From positions 2,728,001 to 2,792,000 of the forward strand of contig NZ_CP163435.1 of NCBI RefSeq assembly GCF_041051975.1: DNA of 64,000 nt, written 5' to 3'. Position numbers and translations under genes: made by a program. Position 1 is the first letter of the stretch. The number at the start of each line of letters is the position of its first letter. Below the pieces are notes generated by a model, which was not told the DNA's origin, did not search any database, and saw only the letters and a program-made list of their open reading frames with translations. This DNA comes from Streptomyces sp. R21 (lineage in GTDB: Bacteria; Actinomycetota; Actinomycetes; Streptomycetales; Streptomycetaceae). Shown one piece after another: positions 26,493 to 36,509 of the stretch.

Positions 26493-29400
26493 GTGGCCGT
26501 ACAAGGCCCGCAGAGCGAGGACAGCCGGGTGCGGACGGTCTGCTCGTACTGCGGTGTGGGCTGCGGCATGGTCCTCGACATCGGCATGGGCCCCGACGGG
26601 CGGCGTACGGTCCTGAAGGCGTCCGGCGACAAGGCCCACCCGGCGAACGCCGGACGGCTGTGCACCAAGGGCGCGACCACCGCGGACATGCTCGCCGCGC
26701 CCGGCCGGCTGACCACCGCGCTTGTGCGGGACGACCGCGGCGAGGAGCCGGTGCCCGCGCCCGTGGACGCGTCGATCCGCGAGACGGCCCGCCGGCTGCG
26801 CCGCATCGTCGACGAGCACGGTCCGGACGCCGTCGCGTTCTACGTGTCCGGGCAGATGAGCCTGGAAGCGCAGTACTTGGCGAACAAGCTGGCCAAGGGA
26901 TTCGTGCGGACGAACCAGATCGAGTCCAACTCCCGGCTGTGCATGGCCAGTGCGGGCGCCGGATACAAGCTGTCGCTGGGCGCCGACGGGCCGCCCGGCT
27001 CGTACGACGACCTGGACCGGGCGGACCTCTTCCTCGTCATCGGCTCGAACATGGCCGACTGCCATCCCATCCTCTTCCTGCGGCTCATGGAGCGGGTCAA
27101 GGCGGGCGCCAAGCTGATCGTCGTCGACCCGCGGCGCACCGCGACCGCCGCCAAGGCCGATCTGTTCCTGCAGATCAGGCCGGGGGCCGATCTGGCGCTG
27201 CTCAACGGGCTGTTGCACCTGCTGCACGAGAACAGGCACACCGATCCCGGCTTCATCGCCGAGCACACCGAGGGCTGGGAGGCGATGCCCGAGTTCCTCG
27301 CCGACTATCCGCCCGACGTCGTCGCGGGCCTCACCGGGCTCGCCGAGGACGACATCCGGGAGGCGGCGCGTCTCATCGGCGAGGCGGCCAAGTCCGGTGA
27401 GTGGACGAGCTGTTGGACCATGGGGCTCAACCAGTCCACGCACGGCACCTGGAACACCAACGCCCTGGTGAATCTGCATCTCGCGACCGGGGCGATATGC
27501 CGGCCCGGCAGCGGCCCGTTCTCGCTCACCGGGCAGCCCAACGCGATGGGCGGGCGCGAAATGGGCTACATGGGACCGGGGTTGCCCGGCCAGCGGTCCG
27601 TGCTGGTCGACGAGGAGCGGGCGTTCGTCGAGGAGCTGTGGGAGCTGCCGCCCGGCACGATCCGCGCGGACGGGGTCGGCAAGGGCACCGTCGAGATGTT
27701 CCGGAAGATGGCCGACGGCGAGATCAGGGCCTGTTGGATCATCTGTACCAACCCCGTTGCCTCGGTGGCGAATCGGAAGACGGTCATCGAGGGCCTCGAA
27801 GCCGCCGACTTCGTCGTCACACAGGACGTCTTCGCGGAGACGGAGACCAACGCGTACGCCGATGTCGTGCTGCCGGGCGCACTGTGGACCGAGACCGAGG
27901 GCGTCCTCATCAACAGCGAGCGAAACCTCACGCTCGCACAGCCCGCCGTCGAGCCGCCCGGTGAGGCGATGGCGGACTGGCGGATCATCGCGGCCGTCGC
28001 CCGCGAGATGGGGTACGAGAAGGGGTTCTCCTACGACAGCGCCGAGCAGGTCTTCGAGGAGATCAAGCGGGCCTGGAACCCGAAGACCGGGTACGACCTG
28101 CGGGGTGTCACCTACGAGCGGCTCCGGGAGACGCCCGTGCAGTGGCCGGCGGCGCGGGAGGACGGGCCGTCGCGCAATCCGATCCGGTATGTGGACGCCG
28201 GCGGAGGCGAGTTGACGTTTCCCACGCCGAGCGGTCGGGCCGTGTTCTTCGCACGACCGCACCTTCCCGACGCGGAGATGCCGGACGACGACTTCCCGTT
28301 CGTGCTCAACACCGGGCGGGTGCAGCACCAGTGGCACACGCTGACGAAGACGGGCAAGGTCGCCAAGCTCAACAAGCTGAACCCCGGGCCGTTCGTGGAG
28401 GTGCATCCGCGGGACGCGGCGGCGCTGGGCGTCGCGGACGGCGACTCGGTGGAGGTCGCCTCGCGGCGGGGGCGGGCCGTGCTGTCCGCGGTGGTGACGG
28501 ACCGGGTGCGGCCAGGGTGCCTGTTCGCTCCCTTTCACTGGAACGACCTGTTCGGGGAGTATCTGAGCATCAACGCCGTGACCAGTGATGCGGTGGATCC
28601 GGTGTCGTTCCAGCCGGGGTTCAAGATGTGTGCGGTGTCCGTTGCGCGGGTTTCTTCGCCCCCTCCGCCCCTTCCCGTCCCGTCCCTGGGCGCTGCGCCC
28701 CCAGACCCCCCTGTCGGCCTGACGGCCTCGTCCTCGAACTCCCCCACTCTCGGCTTCGCTCGAGCGGGGGGACCCCCACGACGGGCTGAGGCCTTCGGCC
28801 TCATCCCCAGTTCGCCGCCCGTGCTCTCCGCCCAGGAGCGCCAGTACCTCACCGGGTTCCTCGCCGGGCTCGAATCCGGGCTTCCCGGTGTTCCGGTTCT
28901 TCCGCCGGAGGCGCCCTTCAGCCCCGAGCACGCGCTCTGGGTGAACGGTGTGCTGGCCGGGATGTACTCCAGGACCGTGGCGGCGCCCCCGGAGCCGAGC
29001 GGGCGTGAGGTCGTCGTGCTCTGGGCCTCGCAGACCGGCACCGCCGAGGAGTTCGCGGCGGCCACCGCCGAGCGGCTCTCCTCGACCGGGCATCGGACGA
29101 CCCTCGCCGGCATGGACGACACGGACCTGGCCCGACTCCCGCGCGGCGCCGACCTGTTGCTGATCACCAGCACGTTCGGCGACGGCGACGCCCCCGACAA
29201 CGGCTCCGGCTTCTGGGACGCCCTCGCCGGACAGGAGGCCCCGCGGCTCGACGGCGTGCGCTACGCCGTGCTGGCCTTCGGGGACTCCTCCTACGACGAC
29301 TTCTGCGGCCACGGACGCCGACTGGACGCGCGCCTCGACGAGTTGGGCGCCGTACGCCTGGCGCCCCGCACGGACTGCGAGCCGGACTACGAGCCGTCCG

Positions 29401-30647
29401 CTGACGCCTGGCTCGACCGGGTCCTCGGCGCGCTGAGCAGCGCGGAGACCGCACCGCCGAAGGTGATCCCGGCCCAGGTGACAGTGCCGGCCCAGGTGAC
29501 AGCGCCCGCCCCGTCGGCCGCGCGGGCGCCGAAGGCCGCGCCCGCCACCGTCCGCCTCGCCGGCAACCGGCTGCTCAGCCTGCCCGGCGCGGGCAAGGAG
29601 GTCCGCCGGTTCACCTTCGACACGACCGGGACCCCGCTGACGTACGAGACGGGTGACGCGCTCGGCGTACGGCCGGTCAACTCGCCCCGGCTGGTGGAGG
29701 AATGGCTCGCGATATCCGGCGTCGGCCACTCGACTGCCGTAGACATCAACGGAGTTGGCGAAGTGCCCTTCGCCAAGGCCCTGGAACGGCACCTCGACAT
29801 CACCAGTATCACCCCGGACCTGCTTCGCTTCCTGTCCGAACGCACTCAGGACAACCGGGAGTTGAAGCGGCTGCTGCGGCCGGACAACAAGGACGGGCTG
29901 GCGCAGTGGTCCTGGGGGCGACAGGCTGTCGACGCCGTCGCCGAGCATCCCGTGCGCGCCTCGGCGCAGGAGTGGGCGGGGGTGTTCAAACGGCTTCAGC
30001 CAAGGCTGTACTCCATATCGTCGAGCCCGCTCGTCGACCCGAGCCGGGTGTCGCTGACGGTGTCCGTCGTGCGGTACGAGAACCTGCTCGGGCGCCCCAG
30101 GAACGGGGTCTGCTCGCCCTTTCTCGCCGACGCCGAGCCGGACATCGCCGTCCCGGTCTTCGTCCAGCGGTCGCCGCACTTCAGGCCTCCGGCCGACCCC
30201 TCGACGCCTATGATCATGGTCGGCCCGGGCACCGGGGTCGCGCCGTTCGTCGGGTTCCTGGAGGAGCGGCGGGCGCTCGGGCACCGGGCACCCAACTGGC
30301 TGTTCTTCGGCGAGCAGCACCGCGCCACCGACTTCTACTACGAGGACGAGCTGACGGCCTTTCAACAGGACGGCACGCTCAGCCGGTTGGACACGGCGTT
30401 CTCCCGCGACCAGCGCTCCAAGGTCTACGTCCAGGACCGGATGCGCGAGCACGGGCCCGAGCTGTGGCACTGGCTCCAGGACGGCGCCCGCTTCTACGTC
30501 TGCGGGGACGCCTCCCGCATGGCCAAGGACGTCGACCGGGCGCTGCGGGACATCGCCGTCGCGCATGGCGGCCTCGGCGAGGCGGAGGCCACCGCCTACG
30601 TCAAGCAACTCGCGGCCGACAAGCGGTACGTGCGCGACGTGTACTGA
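26493..30647 (+). CDS. Bifunctional assimilatory nitrate reductase / CPR-type flavoprotein fusion
   Basis: A 1384-aa fusion. Residues ~10-715 are a molybdopterin oxidoreductase with a 4Fe-4S site (C17, C20, C24 in CSYCGVGC, and C57), [25 protein letters not shown] and the molydop-binding domain ([16 protein letters not shown]). Residues ~720-775 are a repeat-derived linker. Flavodoxin follows (~840, [15 protein letters not shown]), then a CPR-type FAD domain (~1015-1230, RLYSISSSP) and an NADPH domain ([14 protein letters not shown]-terminal YVRDVY). It would pass electrons from NADPH through FMN/FAD to the Mo site to reduce nitrate. GTG start with GGAAGGGG upstream. No nitrite reductase or transporter is near; the molbindin gene follows. 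Confidence 0.9.
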   Translation: MAVQGPQSEDSRVRTVCSYCGVGCGMVLDIGMGPDGRRTVLKASGDKAHPANAGRLCTKGATTADMLAAPGRLTTALVRDDRGEEPVPAPVDASIRETARRLRRIVDEHGPDAVAFYVSGQMSLEAQYLANKLAKGFVRTNQIESNSRLCMASAGAGYKLSLGADGPPGSYDDLDRADLFLVIGSNMADCHPILFLRLMERVKAGAKLIVVDPRRTATAAKADLFLQIRPGADLALLNGLLHLLHENRHTDPGFIAEHTEGWEAMPEFLADYPPDVVAGLTGLAEDDIREAARLIGEAAKSGEWTSCWTMGLNQSTHGTWNTNALVNLHLATGAICRPGSGPFSLTGQPNAMGGREMGYMGPGLPGQRSVLVDEERAFVEELWELPPGTIRADGVGKGTVEMFRKMADGEIRACWIICTNPVASVANRKTVIEGLEAADFVVTQDVFAETETNAYADVVLPGALWTETEGVLINSERNLTLAQPAVEPPGEAMADWRIIAAVAREMGYEKGFSYDSAEQVFEEIKRAWNPKTGYDLRGVTYERLRETPVQWPAAREDGPSRNPIRYVDAGGGELTFPTPSGRAVFFARPHLPDAEMPDDDFPFVLNTGRVQHQWHTLTKTGKVAKLNKLNPGPFVEVHPRDAAALGVADGDSVEVASRRGRAVLSAVVTDRVRPGCLFAPFHWNDLFGEYLSINAVTSDAVDPVSFQPGFKMCAVSVARVSSPPPPLPVPSLGAAPPDPPVGLTASSSNSPTLGFARAGGPPRRAEAFGLIPSSPPVLSAQERQYLTGFLAGLESGLPGVPVLPPEAPFSPEHALWVNGVLAGMYSRTVAAPPEPSGREVVVLWASQTGTAEEFAAATAERLSSTGHRTTLAGMDDTDLARLPRGADLLLITSTFGDGDAPDNGSGFWDALAGQEAPRLDGVRYAVLAFGDSSYDDFCGHGRRLDARLDELGAVRLAPRTDCEPDYEPSADAWLDRVLGALSSAETAPPKVIPAQVTVPAQVTAPAPSAARAPKAAPATVRLAGNRLLSLPGAGKEVRRFTFDTTGTPLTYETGDALGVRPVNSPRLVEEWLAISGVGHSTAVDINGVGEVPFAKALERHLDITSITPDLLRFLSERTQDNRELKRLLRPDNKDGLAQWSWGRQAVDAVAEHPVRASAQEWAGVFKRLQPRLYSISSSPLVDPSRVSLTVSVVRYENLLGRPRNGVCSPFLADAEPDIAVPVFVQRSPHFRPPADPSTPMIMVGPGTGVAPFVGFLEERRALGHRAPNWLFFGEQHRATDFYYEDELTAFQQDGTLSRLDTAFSRDQRSKVYVQDRMREHGPELWHWLQDGARFYVCGDASRMAKDVDRALRDIAVAHGGLGEAEATAYVKQLAADKRYVRDVY
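28680..28795 (+). repeat. Dispersed intergenic repeat embedded in the coding sequence, copies 2'+1'
   Basis: Inside the nitrate reductase fusion, the hairpin element TGGGCGC-TGC-GCCCCCA (28687-28703) and CAGACCCCCC are followed by the reverse complement of the element seen at 17911-17976 (ACTCCCCCACTCTCGGCTTC onwards, GACCCCCACGACGGGCTGA). It is read in frame as a Pro/Ser/Ala-rich linker (residues ~729-768) without a stop codon. Confidence 0.9.
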
Positions 30648-30750
30648 CAGGTGTACGTGCCTTTACGTGCGCGACGTGCACTGAGACGCGTACGTGCGCG
30701 ACGTGTACTCGCGCGCTCCGTACATCCGCGATACGTAGTGAGACGTGTAC
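30627..30750 (+). repeat. Degenerate tandem repeat spanning the stop codon
   Basis: Units starting TACGTGCGCGACGTG occur at 30627 (the last codons of the nitrate reductase fusion), 30664 and 30691, with a degraded unit at 30721. The periods are 37, 27 and 30 bp. The C-terminal YVRDVY coding sequence is thus copied downstream of its own stop codon. Confidence 0.8.
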
Positions 30751-30797
30751 ATAATTGAGCAAAACCGTCACCCTCCTACGCAATCGAGGCGTCCCTC

Positions 30798-31217
30798 ATG
30801 AGCCTGAGCATCCGCAACCAGCTCCCCGGCACCGTCACCTCCGTCACCCCGGGCGAGGTGATGGCGACGGTCAAGGTCCGTCTCGACGGGGGCCAGAACC
30901 TGACCGCGGCCGTCACCCTGGAGGCCGTCGAGGATCTGGGGCTCGCCCCGGGGTCCAAGGTCCGCGCCCTGGTCAAGTCGACGGAGGTGTCCCTGGCCGT
31001 CGGCCCGGTGGACGGGGTGAGCATCCGCAACCAGCTCCCGGGCACGGTCACCGACGTCGCCACCGGCGGCGCCATGGCCCGCGTCAAGGTCGACGTCACG
31101 GGCTCAGAGCTGACCTCCGCGATCACCAAGGACGCGGTCACAGAGCTCGGCCTGACCTCCGGCACCCCCGTAGTGGCACTCATCAAGTCGACCGAGGTGT
31201 CCCTCTCCAACGCCTGA
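30798..31217 (+). CDS. Molybdate-binding protein with two Mop/TOBE domains (molbindin)
   Basis: A 139-aa protein made of two tandem Mop repeats: SIRNQLPGTVTSVTPGEVMATVKVRLDGGQNLTAAVTLEAVEDLGLAPGSKVRALVKSTEVSLAV and SIRNQLPGTVTDVATGGAMARVKVDV...VVALIKSTEVSLSNA. Molbindins oligomerise to store molybdate or tungstate in the cytosol. It follows the molybdenum-dependent nitrate reductase by 150 bp, consistent with supplying or buffering molybdenum for it. No ModABC transporter is in the window. Confidence 0.93.
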   Translation: MSLSIRNQLPGTVTSVTPGEVMATVKVRLDGGQNLTAAVTLEAVEDLGLAPGSKVRALVKSTEVSLAVGPVDGVSIRNQLPGTVTDVATGGAMARVKVDVTGSELTSAITKDAVTELGLTSGTPVVALIKSTEVSLSNA

Positions 31218-31343
31218 CACCCGGCCCGACGGGGGCAGCCCCGCGAACGACGTCCCCGCGGGCTCCGCTTCTTACCCGCCTCACACCGGACTTTTCACAT
31301 CCCGCGACACCCCGCTCACCTGCGGGAATTAGCGTTCAACGCC

Positions 31344-33065
31344 GTGTACTTGGCAGAAACGAGCCCGCCGCCCACCCGTCGGCGGGCCCCCGCACAGGCG
31401 TGGACACCGGACGAGACCCCGCCTCAGTGGCACCGCGTCCTGACCCTGCTCGCCGACATCAGCCTGTTCATCGGCACACGCGACGTCTGGGTGCAGGCCG
31501 CCAGCCACCGCCCCCTCGTGGCCGCGGCCATCTCCCTCTGCTACGCCGCCATCCTGGTGACCGGCGTGCTGGCGCTGGTCGTGCGCAGCAGCCGTACGCT
31601 GGCCCGTCTCGACCTCGTCGTACTGGTGACGGCCGTGACGCTCACCCTGTGCGCGTACGCCATGAAGCACGCGGGCAGTGACGAGGCGGTCCTGACCACA
31701 CAGGCCGCCCATCAGTTCCTCGCCGGTCACCCGGTCTACGGGCAGCCGTGGCCCTGGCTCTTCGGCCACGGCGTCGCGCTCACCCCGACGGCGACCGGCG
31801 GCTACGACTTCACGTACGGCTATCCGCCACTGTCCCTGCTGCTCACCTCGCCCCTGCTGTGGCTGGGACACGGGGCGGCCGCGGCAACGCTGGTCAGCAC
31901 CGGCGCGCTGATCGTGGGGACGATCGTGATGTGGCGGCTGCTGCCTGCGCCGTGGCGCTCGGCGGCCACACTGGTCTGCCTCGGCTTCGGCCTGCTGCCG
32001 ACCTACGCCCGCCTCGGCTATCCGGCGGTCGTCGCGCTCGCCCTGCTGATCCCGGTGGTGGTGGGCTGGCCGCGGATGGGCGGCGGCGGGCGGGGCGACT
32101 GGGTGCGGGCGGCATGCCTGGGCGCCGCCTGCGCGGCGCAGCAACTCCCGTGGTTCCTGGCGCCGTTCCTGCTCGCCGGGGTGTACGCGCTGCGCCGCGG
32201 TGAGCTGGGGCCACGCGGGGCCGCGGCGGCCGTCGGGCGGATCGTCGGCGTCGCCGCGGCGACCTGGCTGCTGATCAACGCCTACTTCATCCTGCACGAA
32301 CCGAGCGCCTGGCTGTCCGGCATCGCGCTCCCCCTCACCCAGGGCGCCGTCATCCACGGCCAGGGCCTGGTGGACCTCTCGCTCTACTTCACCGACGGCA
32401 GCGACCGGCTCGTCTGGTACTCCCACGCGAGCCTGCTGCTGGCCGCCGGGCTGCTGGCGCTCTTCGTGCTCTTCGTCCGCCGGCTGGGCCCGGCGGCGAC
32501 CGTGCTGCCATGGTGCGCGTTCTATGCGGCGACGCGTTCCCAGGACGGCTACTACCTGCTGATGACCCCGCTGTGGCTGGCCGCGGCCGTCACCGCGCCG
32601 CCGCCGTCGTTCACCACCGCGTGGCAGCCGCGGCCCGCCTTCCTGCGCGGGCCGCAGCGTCGCCGGGCCCGGCTCGCGGTGACCGTGCTCCTGCTGTGCC
32701 CGTCGCTCGCGGCCGTGACCGTGGCGGCGACGGGGACGCCGCCGCTGCGCATGCACGTGCTCGACGCGCACCGCTCCCGCGGCGCCCTGACCGAGCTCAC
32801 CCTGCGCATCACGAACAACGACGACACGGCCCTGCGCCCGCACTTCACGCTGACCACGGGCCAGGGCATGAACCGCTTCTGGATCCTGGTCCGAGGCCCG
32901 GTCGTACTCGACGGCCACGCCTCGGCCCGCTACGAACTCCGGCCGCCCGACGGCCGGTTCCCGCTCCCGCGGCCCGGAGTGCGCATCCGGGTAAGGGCGT
33001 TCACCGCCACGCCGATGACACTGTCGAGCGCGGACGTACGACTGGACCGAGGCACCCGGGCCTGA
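31344..33065 (+). CDS. Polytopic membrane protein, GT-C-like
   Basis: A 573-aa protein with about ten hydrophobic segments between residues ~50 and ~460 (for example AAISLCYAAILVTGVLALVV, AATWLLINAYFIL, LLLAAGLLALFVLFV). A 110-residue extracytoplasmic beta-rich tail follows (ALTELTLRITNNDDTALRPHFTLTTGQGMNRFWILVRG). The layout, with a large first loop holding DEAVLTTQAAHQFLAGHPVYG and YDFTYGYPPLSLLL, recalls GT-C glycosyltransferases of the mannosyl/arabinosyltransferase kind, but I see no diagnostic catalytic motif. The GTG start has a weak ribosome site. It stands alone; substrate unknown. Confidence 0.7.
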   Translation: MYLAETSPPPTRRRAPAQAWTPDETPPQWHRVLTLLADISLFIGTRDVWVQAASHRPLVAAAISLCYAAILVTGVLALVVRSSRTLARLDLVVLVTAVTLTLCAYAMKHAGSDEAVLTTQAAHQFLAGHPVYGQPWPWLFGHGVALTPTATGGYDFTYGYPPLSLLLTSPLLWLGHGAAAATLVSTGALIVGTIVMWRLLPAPWRSAATLVCLGFGLLPTYARLGYPAVVALALLIPVVVGWPRMGGGGRGDWVRAACLGAACAAQQLPWFLAPFLLAGVYALRRGELGPRGAAAAVGRIVGVAAATWLLINAYFILHEPSAWLSGIALPLTQGAVIHGQGLVDLSLYFTDGSDRLVWYSHASLLLAAGLLALFVLFVRRLGPAATVLPWCAFYAATRSQDGYYLLMTPLWLAAAVTAPPPSFTTAWQPRPAFLRGPQRRRARLAVTVLLLCPSLAAVTVAATGTPPLRMHVLDAHRSRGALTELTLRITNNDDTALRPHFTLTTGQGMNRFWILVRGPVVLDGHASARYELRPPDGRFPLPRPGVRIRVRAFTATPMTLSSADVRLDRGTRA

Positions 33066-33098
33066 GCGACGCCCAACTCGGCATCGCTGTTGCTGAGT

Positions 33099-33725
33099 TC
33101 AGCCCTCGAAGCCGCCCTCGGCGAGCAGCTTGTCGACGCGGGCCCGGTGGGCCGCCTCCCACTCGTCGAGGGTTTCGTCGGCCTCCTTCGCCAACGCGGC
33201 CCGCGCGGCGCGGAGTACCTCCTCCTGGCGGGCGCCGGGGGCGACCGCGACGCCCTCCTCGTCGGCGACGACGATGTCGCCGGGGTGCACGGTCACGCCG
33301 CCGCACAGCACCGGGGTGTTGAGCGGTGCGACGGCCTTCTTCTCCCCCGGGACGGGGATGACTCCGCGGGCGAAGACGGGAAAGCCCATGTCGCGCACCT
33401 CGGCGAGGTCGCGGATCACTCCGTCGGCCACGAGGGCGACGATCCCCCGGCGCTGGGCGATCGCGCAGACGTTTCCTCCGGCGAGCGCGTATTCCACGTC
33501 GCCGCCCGACTCGACCACGAGGATCGAGCCGGGCGCCGCGCGGTGGATCGCCGCGTGCAGCATGAGGTTGTCCCCGGGAGGGCACCGCACGGTGAACGCC
33601 GGGCCCGCCACGCGCGGCGGCGGGGACCACAGCGGCCGTACACCGATGTCCATGACCTGCGCTCGTCCCACGAGAACGGCGAGAGTCGTCGTGGGTACGT
33701 GCTCGAATCCGGTGACGGCGTTCAT
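33099..33725 (-). CDS. RraA/HMG-aldolase family protein
   Basis: A 208-aa RraA-fold protein. The family segments GDNLMLHAAIHRAAPGSILVVESGGDVEYALAGGNVCAIAQRRGIVALVADGVIRDLAEVRDMGFPVFARG include the conserved Arg-Asp pair used by 4-hydroxy-4-methyl-2-oxoglutarate/4-carboxy-4-hydroxy-2-oxoadipate aldolases to bind metal and pyruvate. An aldolase or oxaloacetate decarboxylase role is therefore possible. The C-terminal helix (ALAKEADETLDEWEAAHRARVDKLLAEGG) is longer than in RraA. It is not linked to an aromatic ring-cleavage cluster. Confidence 0.85.
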   Translation of the reverse strand: MNAVTGFEHVPTTTLAVLVGRAQVMDIGVRPLWSPPPRVAGPAFTVRCPPGDNLMLHAAIHRAAPGSILVVESGGDVEYALAGGNVCAIAQRRGIVALVADGVIRDLAEVRDMGFPVFARGVIPVPGEKKAVAPLNTPVLCGGVTVHPGDIVVADEEGVAVAPGARQEEVLRAARAALAKEADETLDEWEAAHRARVDKLLAEGGFEG

Positions 33726-33778
33726 GGCCCGGCCCTCCGTGGGTTGTCACGCGACCCTGCCGAGGCGCTGCCGCGGCC

Positions 33779-35107
33779 TCATTTTCGGTCGGGGAAGAGC
33801 CCCAAGGGTACGGCGGCGGCCAGCGCCCGGTAGCCGTCGGGGTTGAGGTGGAGCCAGTCACCGACCTGGAGGGACGGGAGCAGGCGCCGGGGGTTGTCCG
33901 GGTCGCGGACCGCGCGGTCGAAGTCGATGACGGCGTCGAAGCGGCCGCTGGTGCGGATCCAGGTGTTGACCGTCTGCCGCGTCGATTCACGCAGCCCGTC
34001 GGCGTCGTCGTACGGCGAGTTGCCGCCGAAGGGCAGCAGCGTCGCGCCGTACACGCGGATGCCCTGGGCGTGCGCCCGGACGACGATCTGGTCGTAGGCG
34101 GCGGTCAGTTCGGTGGCGACGCGGCTCTGGGCGGCCGGGGTGGCGTCGGCGGTGCCGATGTCGTTGACGCCCTCGAAGACGATCAGCCAGGCGACGCCGC
34201 TGCGGGCCAGGACATCGCGGTCGAGGCGGGCGAGGACATTGGGGCCGAGGCCGTCGTTGAGGACGCGATTGCCGCCTGCCGCCTGGTTCAGAACGGCCAC
34301 GTCGTCGGTGCCGGGGTGCGCCCGGAGCCGGTCCAGAAGCTGGTCGGGCCAACGGTTGTTGGCGTTGGTGGTGGAGCCGCGGCCGTCGGTGAGGGAGTCA
34401 CCCAGTACCGCGGCGGCTGCGGTACCGGGACGGGAGAGGACCTCGACATCGCTGAGCAGGTACCAGTGATCGACCGGCGTCGCCTGCGGCAGGTCGGCGT
34501 CCCGCGTGTGGTCGCCGCCCTTGAGGAGGTACGAGGTGGTGCGGGAGCCGGGGTGGGAGGTGAGGGCGAGCGACGCCTGCCCCTCGGCCAGGTAGGCGGT
34601 GACCGTCAGGTTGGAGCCCGGCCGGAGGTCGAAGTCCAGGGCGTCGGAGACCAGTTGGGCCCCCGCAGGCACGGTCGCCGAGTCCCGCCCGGCGAACGTC
34701 ACCCGGTGTACGGAACCGGCCTCGACGGCGCTGACACCGGCCCGCCCCTCCGCCGGCAGCGCCACCGTCACCGCGGTGAGCGGCAGCGGGGTCCCACCGA
34801 AGGCGTTGGAGAAGCGGAGCCGGATGCGGGCGCCGCCGGTGGCGACGTGCACGGTCTGACGCAGCGTCGTGTCGACGAGCGTCGAGGCGCTCCCGGTGAA
34901 CGGGGCGGGCGGCAGGTTGCCGGGTTCGGTGAGTTGCGGCATCGCCGTCCAGGTGTTCACCCAGCTCCGGCCGGGCGCCGGTTTCCCGCCCGTGGCCTGG
35001 ACGGCGGTCGACGTCCAGACCAGGGCGAGGGCGAGGACGCAGACGGTGAGGAGGTGGACGAGCGGCACCTCGCGCGACAAGCGCTTCGGCAGCAGTTTCG
35101 GCATCAT
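33779..35107 (-). CDS. Secreted SGNH/GDSL hydrolase
   Basis: A 442-aa esterase. It has an N-terminal membrane or signal segment (LVHLLTVCVLALALVWTSTAVQA), a beta-rich domain (~50-225, LRQTVHVATGGARIRLRFSNAFGG), then the SGNH domain: block I AVLGDSLTDGRG (catalytic Ser), block III FEGVNDIG, block V GDWLHLNPDGYR (Asp-His). It resembles actinobacterial lipolytic or rhamnogalacturonan acetylesterase-like secreted enzymes. Its start overlaps the stop of the CBM2 esterase gene by 4 bp (ATGA), so the two secreted esterases are co-expressed. Confidence 0.9.
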   Translation of the reverse strand: MMPKLLPKRLSREVPLVHLLTVCVLALALVWTSTAVQATGGKPAPGRSWVNTWTAMPQLTEPGNLPPAPFTGSASTLVDTTLRQTVHVATGGARIRLRFSNAFGGTPLPLTAVTVALPAEGRAGVSAVEAGSVHRVTFAGRDSATVPAGAQLVSDALDFDLRPGSNLTVTAYLAEGQASLALTSHPGSRTTSYLLKGGDHTRDADLPQATPVDHWYLLSDVEVLSRPGTAAAAVLGDSLTDGRGSTTNANNRWPDQLLDRLRAHPGTDDVAVLNQAAGGNRVLNDGLGPNVLARLDRDVLARSGVAWLIVFEGVNDIGTADATPAAQSRVATELTAAYDQIVVRAHAQGIRVYGATLLPFGGNSPYDDADGLRESTRQTVNTWIRTSGRFDAVIDFDRAVRDPDNPRRLLPSLQVGDWLHLNPDGYRALAAAVPLGLFPDRK

Positions 35108-36447
35108 GTGACCGTGCAGACCGTTCCGTTGAGGGTGAAGGCGGTGGGCGCGGCGCTGTTGCCGGTGTGCGTCGCCTGATAGCCGATGCTGACGCTCGCG
35201 CCCGGGGCGATCGCGCCGTTGTAACCGGCGTTGGTGGCGGTCACGTTGCCGCTCGCGGGGGCATAGGTGGCACCCCAGCCGTTGGTGATGGTCTGGCCGG
35301 AGGGCAGGGTGAAGCCGAGTTTCCAGCCGTTGACGGCCGAGGTGCTGGTGTTGGTGACGGTCACCGAGGCGGTCAGACCGGTGTTCCAGGCGTTGGTCGT
35401 GGCCGTCACCTTGCAGGCGCCCGCCGGGGGTTGGGGCACGGAGCCCCCGCTGTCGAGGCCGAAGAACGTGAGGACGCGGGCCCCCATGCCCCAGGTGTAC
35501 AGGTTGTGGCCGACGCCCTGAAGGCTGATCGCCTCCACAGGAGCACGGTCACCCGTGGAGCCGTAGCGGGTACGGGTCCAGCCGGACTGGGGCGAGTCGG
35601 TGGCGGCCGGTGTCTGGCTGACGCCGAGCACGTTGGTCCACTGTTTGATCTCTTCGCCGAAGTTGGGGTAGCGCAGGGTCTCGTCGTCGGTGCCGTGCCA
35701 GACCTGCATACGCGGCCGGGGCCCGGAGTAGCCGGGGTACGCGCCCCGCACGAGGTTGCCCCACTCCTGCGGCGTGTGGATCACCGTGCCGCCCGAGCAC
35801 GCGCTGTTCCACTCGGAGCCGTCGGTGGTGGCGAAGCAGCCGAACGGCACACCCGAGAACGCGGCGCCCGCCGCGAACACGTCGGGGTAGTCGCCGAGCA
35901 GGACGTTGGTCATCATCGCGCCGGAGGAGATCCCGGTGGCGAAGATCCTGCTGGTGTCGGCGCTGTACGTACGGGTGACCCAGTCGACCATGGACTTGAT
36001 GCCCACCGGGTCGCTGCCGCCGTCGCGGTGCAGTGCCTGCGGCGAGGAGACGTCGAAGCACTTGCTGGCCCGGGTGACGGACGGATAGACGACGATGAAG
36101 CCGTACTGGTCGGCCAGCGAGGCGTACTCGGTGCCGGAGTACATCGCCGGACCGGAGCCCGTGCAGTAGTGCACGGCCACCACGACCGCGGGGTGCGCGG
36201 TGACACTGGCCGGCACGTACAGGTACATCTGCAGATTGCTGGGGTTGGTGCCGAAGTCGGTGACCTCGGTGAGGGCCGCGGCGGCGACTTGGGGGCGGGC
36301 CGGGGTCACGGGGGCGACCGAGGCTGAGGCCGCGGGTGCCGCGCAGAGCACTGCGGCGAGTAACGGCAGCGCTCCGAGCAGCGCCACCAGCACCTTGCGC
36401 AGTGCTCTCCTGACATCGTGTGCGGTGTTGCCGGCAGTCGTGGACAC
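35104..36447 (-). CDS. Secreted PHB-depolymerase-family esterase with CBM2
   Basis: A 447-aa enzyme with a long signal peptide (twin Arg-like RRALRKVLVALLGALPLLAAVLCAAPAASA, cleaved near 43). The alpha/beta-hydrolase domain (~60-330) has HYCTGSG, the nucleophile S174 in TGISSGAMM, the acid in WHGTDDE and the base in GVGHNLY. A family 2 carbohydrate-binding module follows (~345-447: CKVTATTNAWNTGLTASVTVTN...GTVCTVT, with paired Cys and exposed Trp). This architecture fits acetylxylan or feruloyl esterases acting on plant cell wall. GTG start with GGAAGGGG upstream. A CebR-like operator lies 63 bp upstream. Confidence 0.9.
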   Translation of the reverse strand: MSTTAGNTAHDVRRALRKVLVALLGALPLLAAVLCAAPAASASVAPVTPARPQVAAAALTEVTDFGTNPSNLQMYLYVPASVTAHPAVVVAVHYCTGSGPAMYSGTEYASLADQYGFIVVYPSVTRASKCFDVSSPQALHRDGGSDPVGIKSMVDWVTRTYSADTSRIFATGISSGAMMTNVLLGDYPDVFAAGAAFSGVPFGCFATTDGSEWNSACSGGTVIHTPQEWGNLVRGAYPGYSGPRPRMQVWHGTDDETLRYPNFGEEIKQWTNVLGVSQTPAATDSPQSGWTRTRYGSTGDRAPVEAISLQGVGHNLYTWGMGARVLTFFGLDSGGSVPQPPAGACKVTATTNAWNTGLTASVTVTNTSTSAVNGWKLGFTLPSGQTITNGWGATYAPASGNVTATNAGYNGAIAPGASVSIGYQATHTGNSAAPTAFTLNGTVCTVT

Positions 36448-36509
36448 GTCCTTGCCCCTTCCGTCAGCAGGAGGAATTGCGAAGCATCGTGGCATGGACA
36501 CGGCAGCCA

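Noticed and set aside
26304..30608. 1434-codon open frame antisense to the nitrate reductase fusion
   Set aside because: No start signal or motif; the plus-strand protein has complete molybdopterin, flavodoxin and reductase motifs.
29000..30647. The flavoprotein part of the nitrate reductase as a separate gene
   Set aside because: The frame runs through the linker without a stop, and I see no good internal ribosome site with a start before the flavodoxin motif; one fused protein is the simpler reading.
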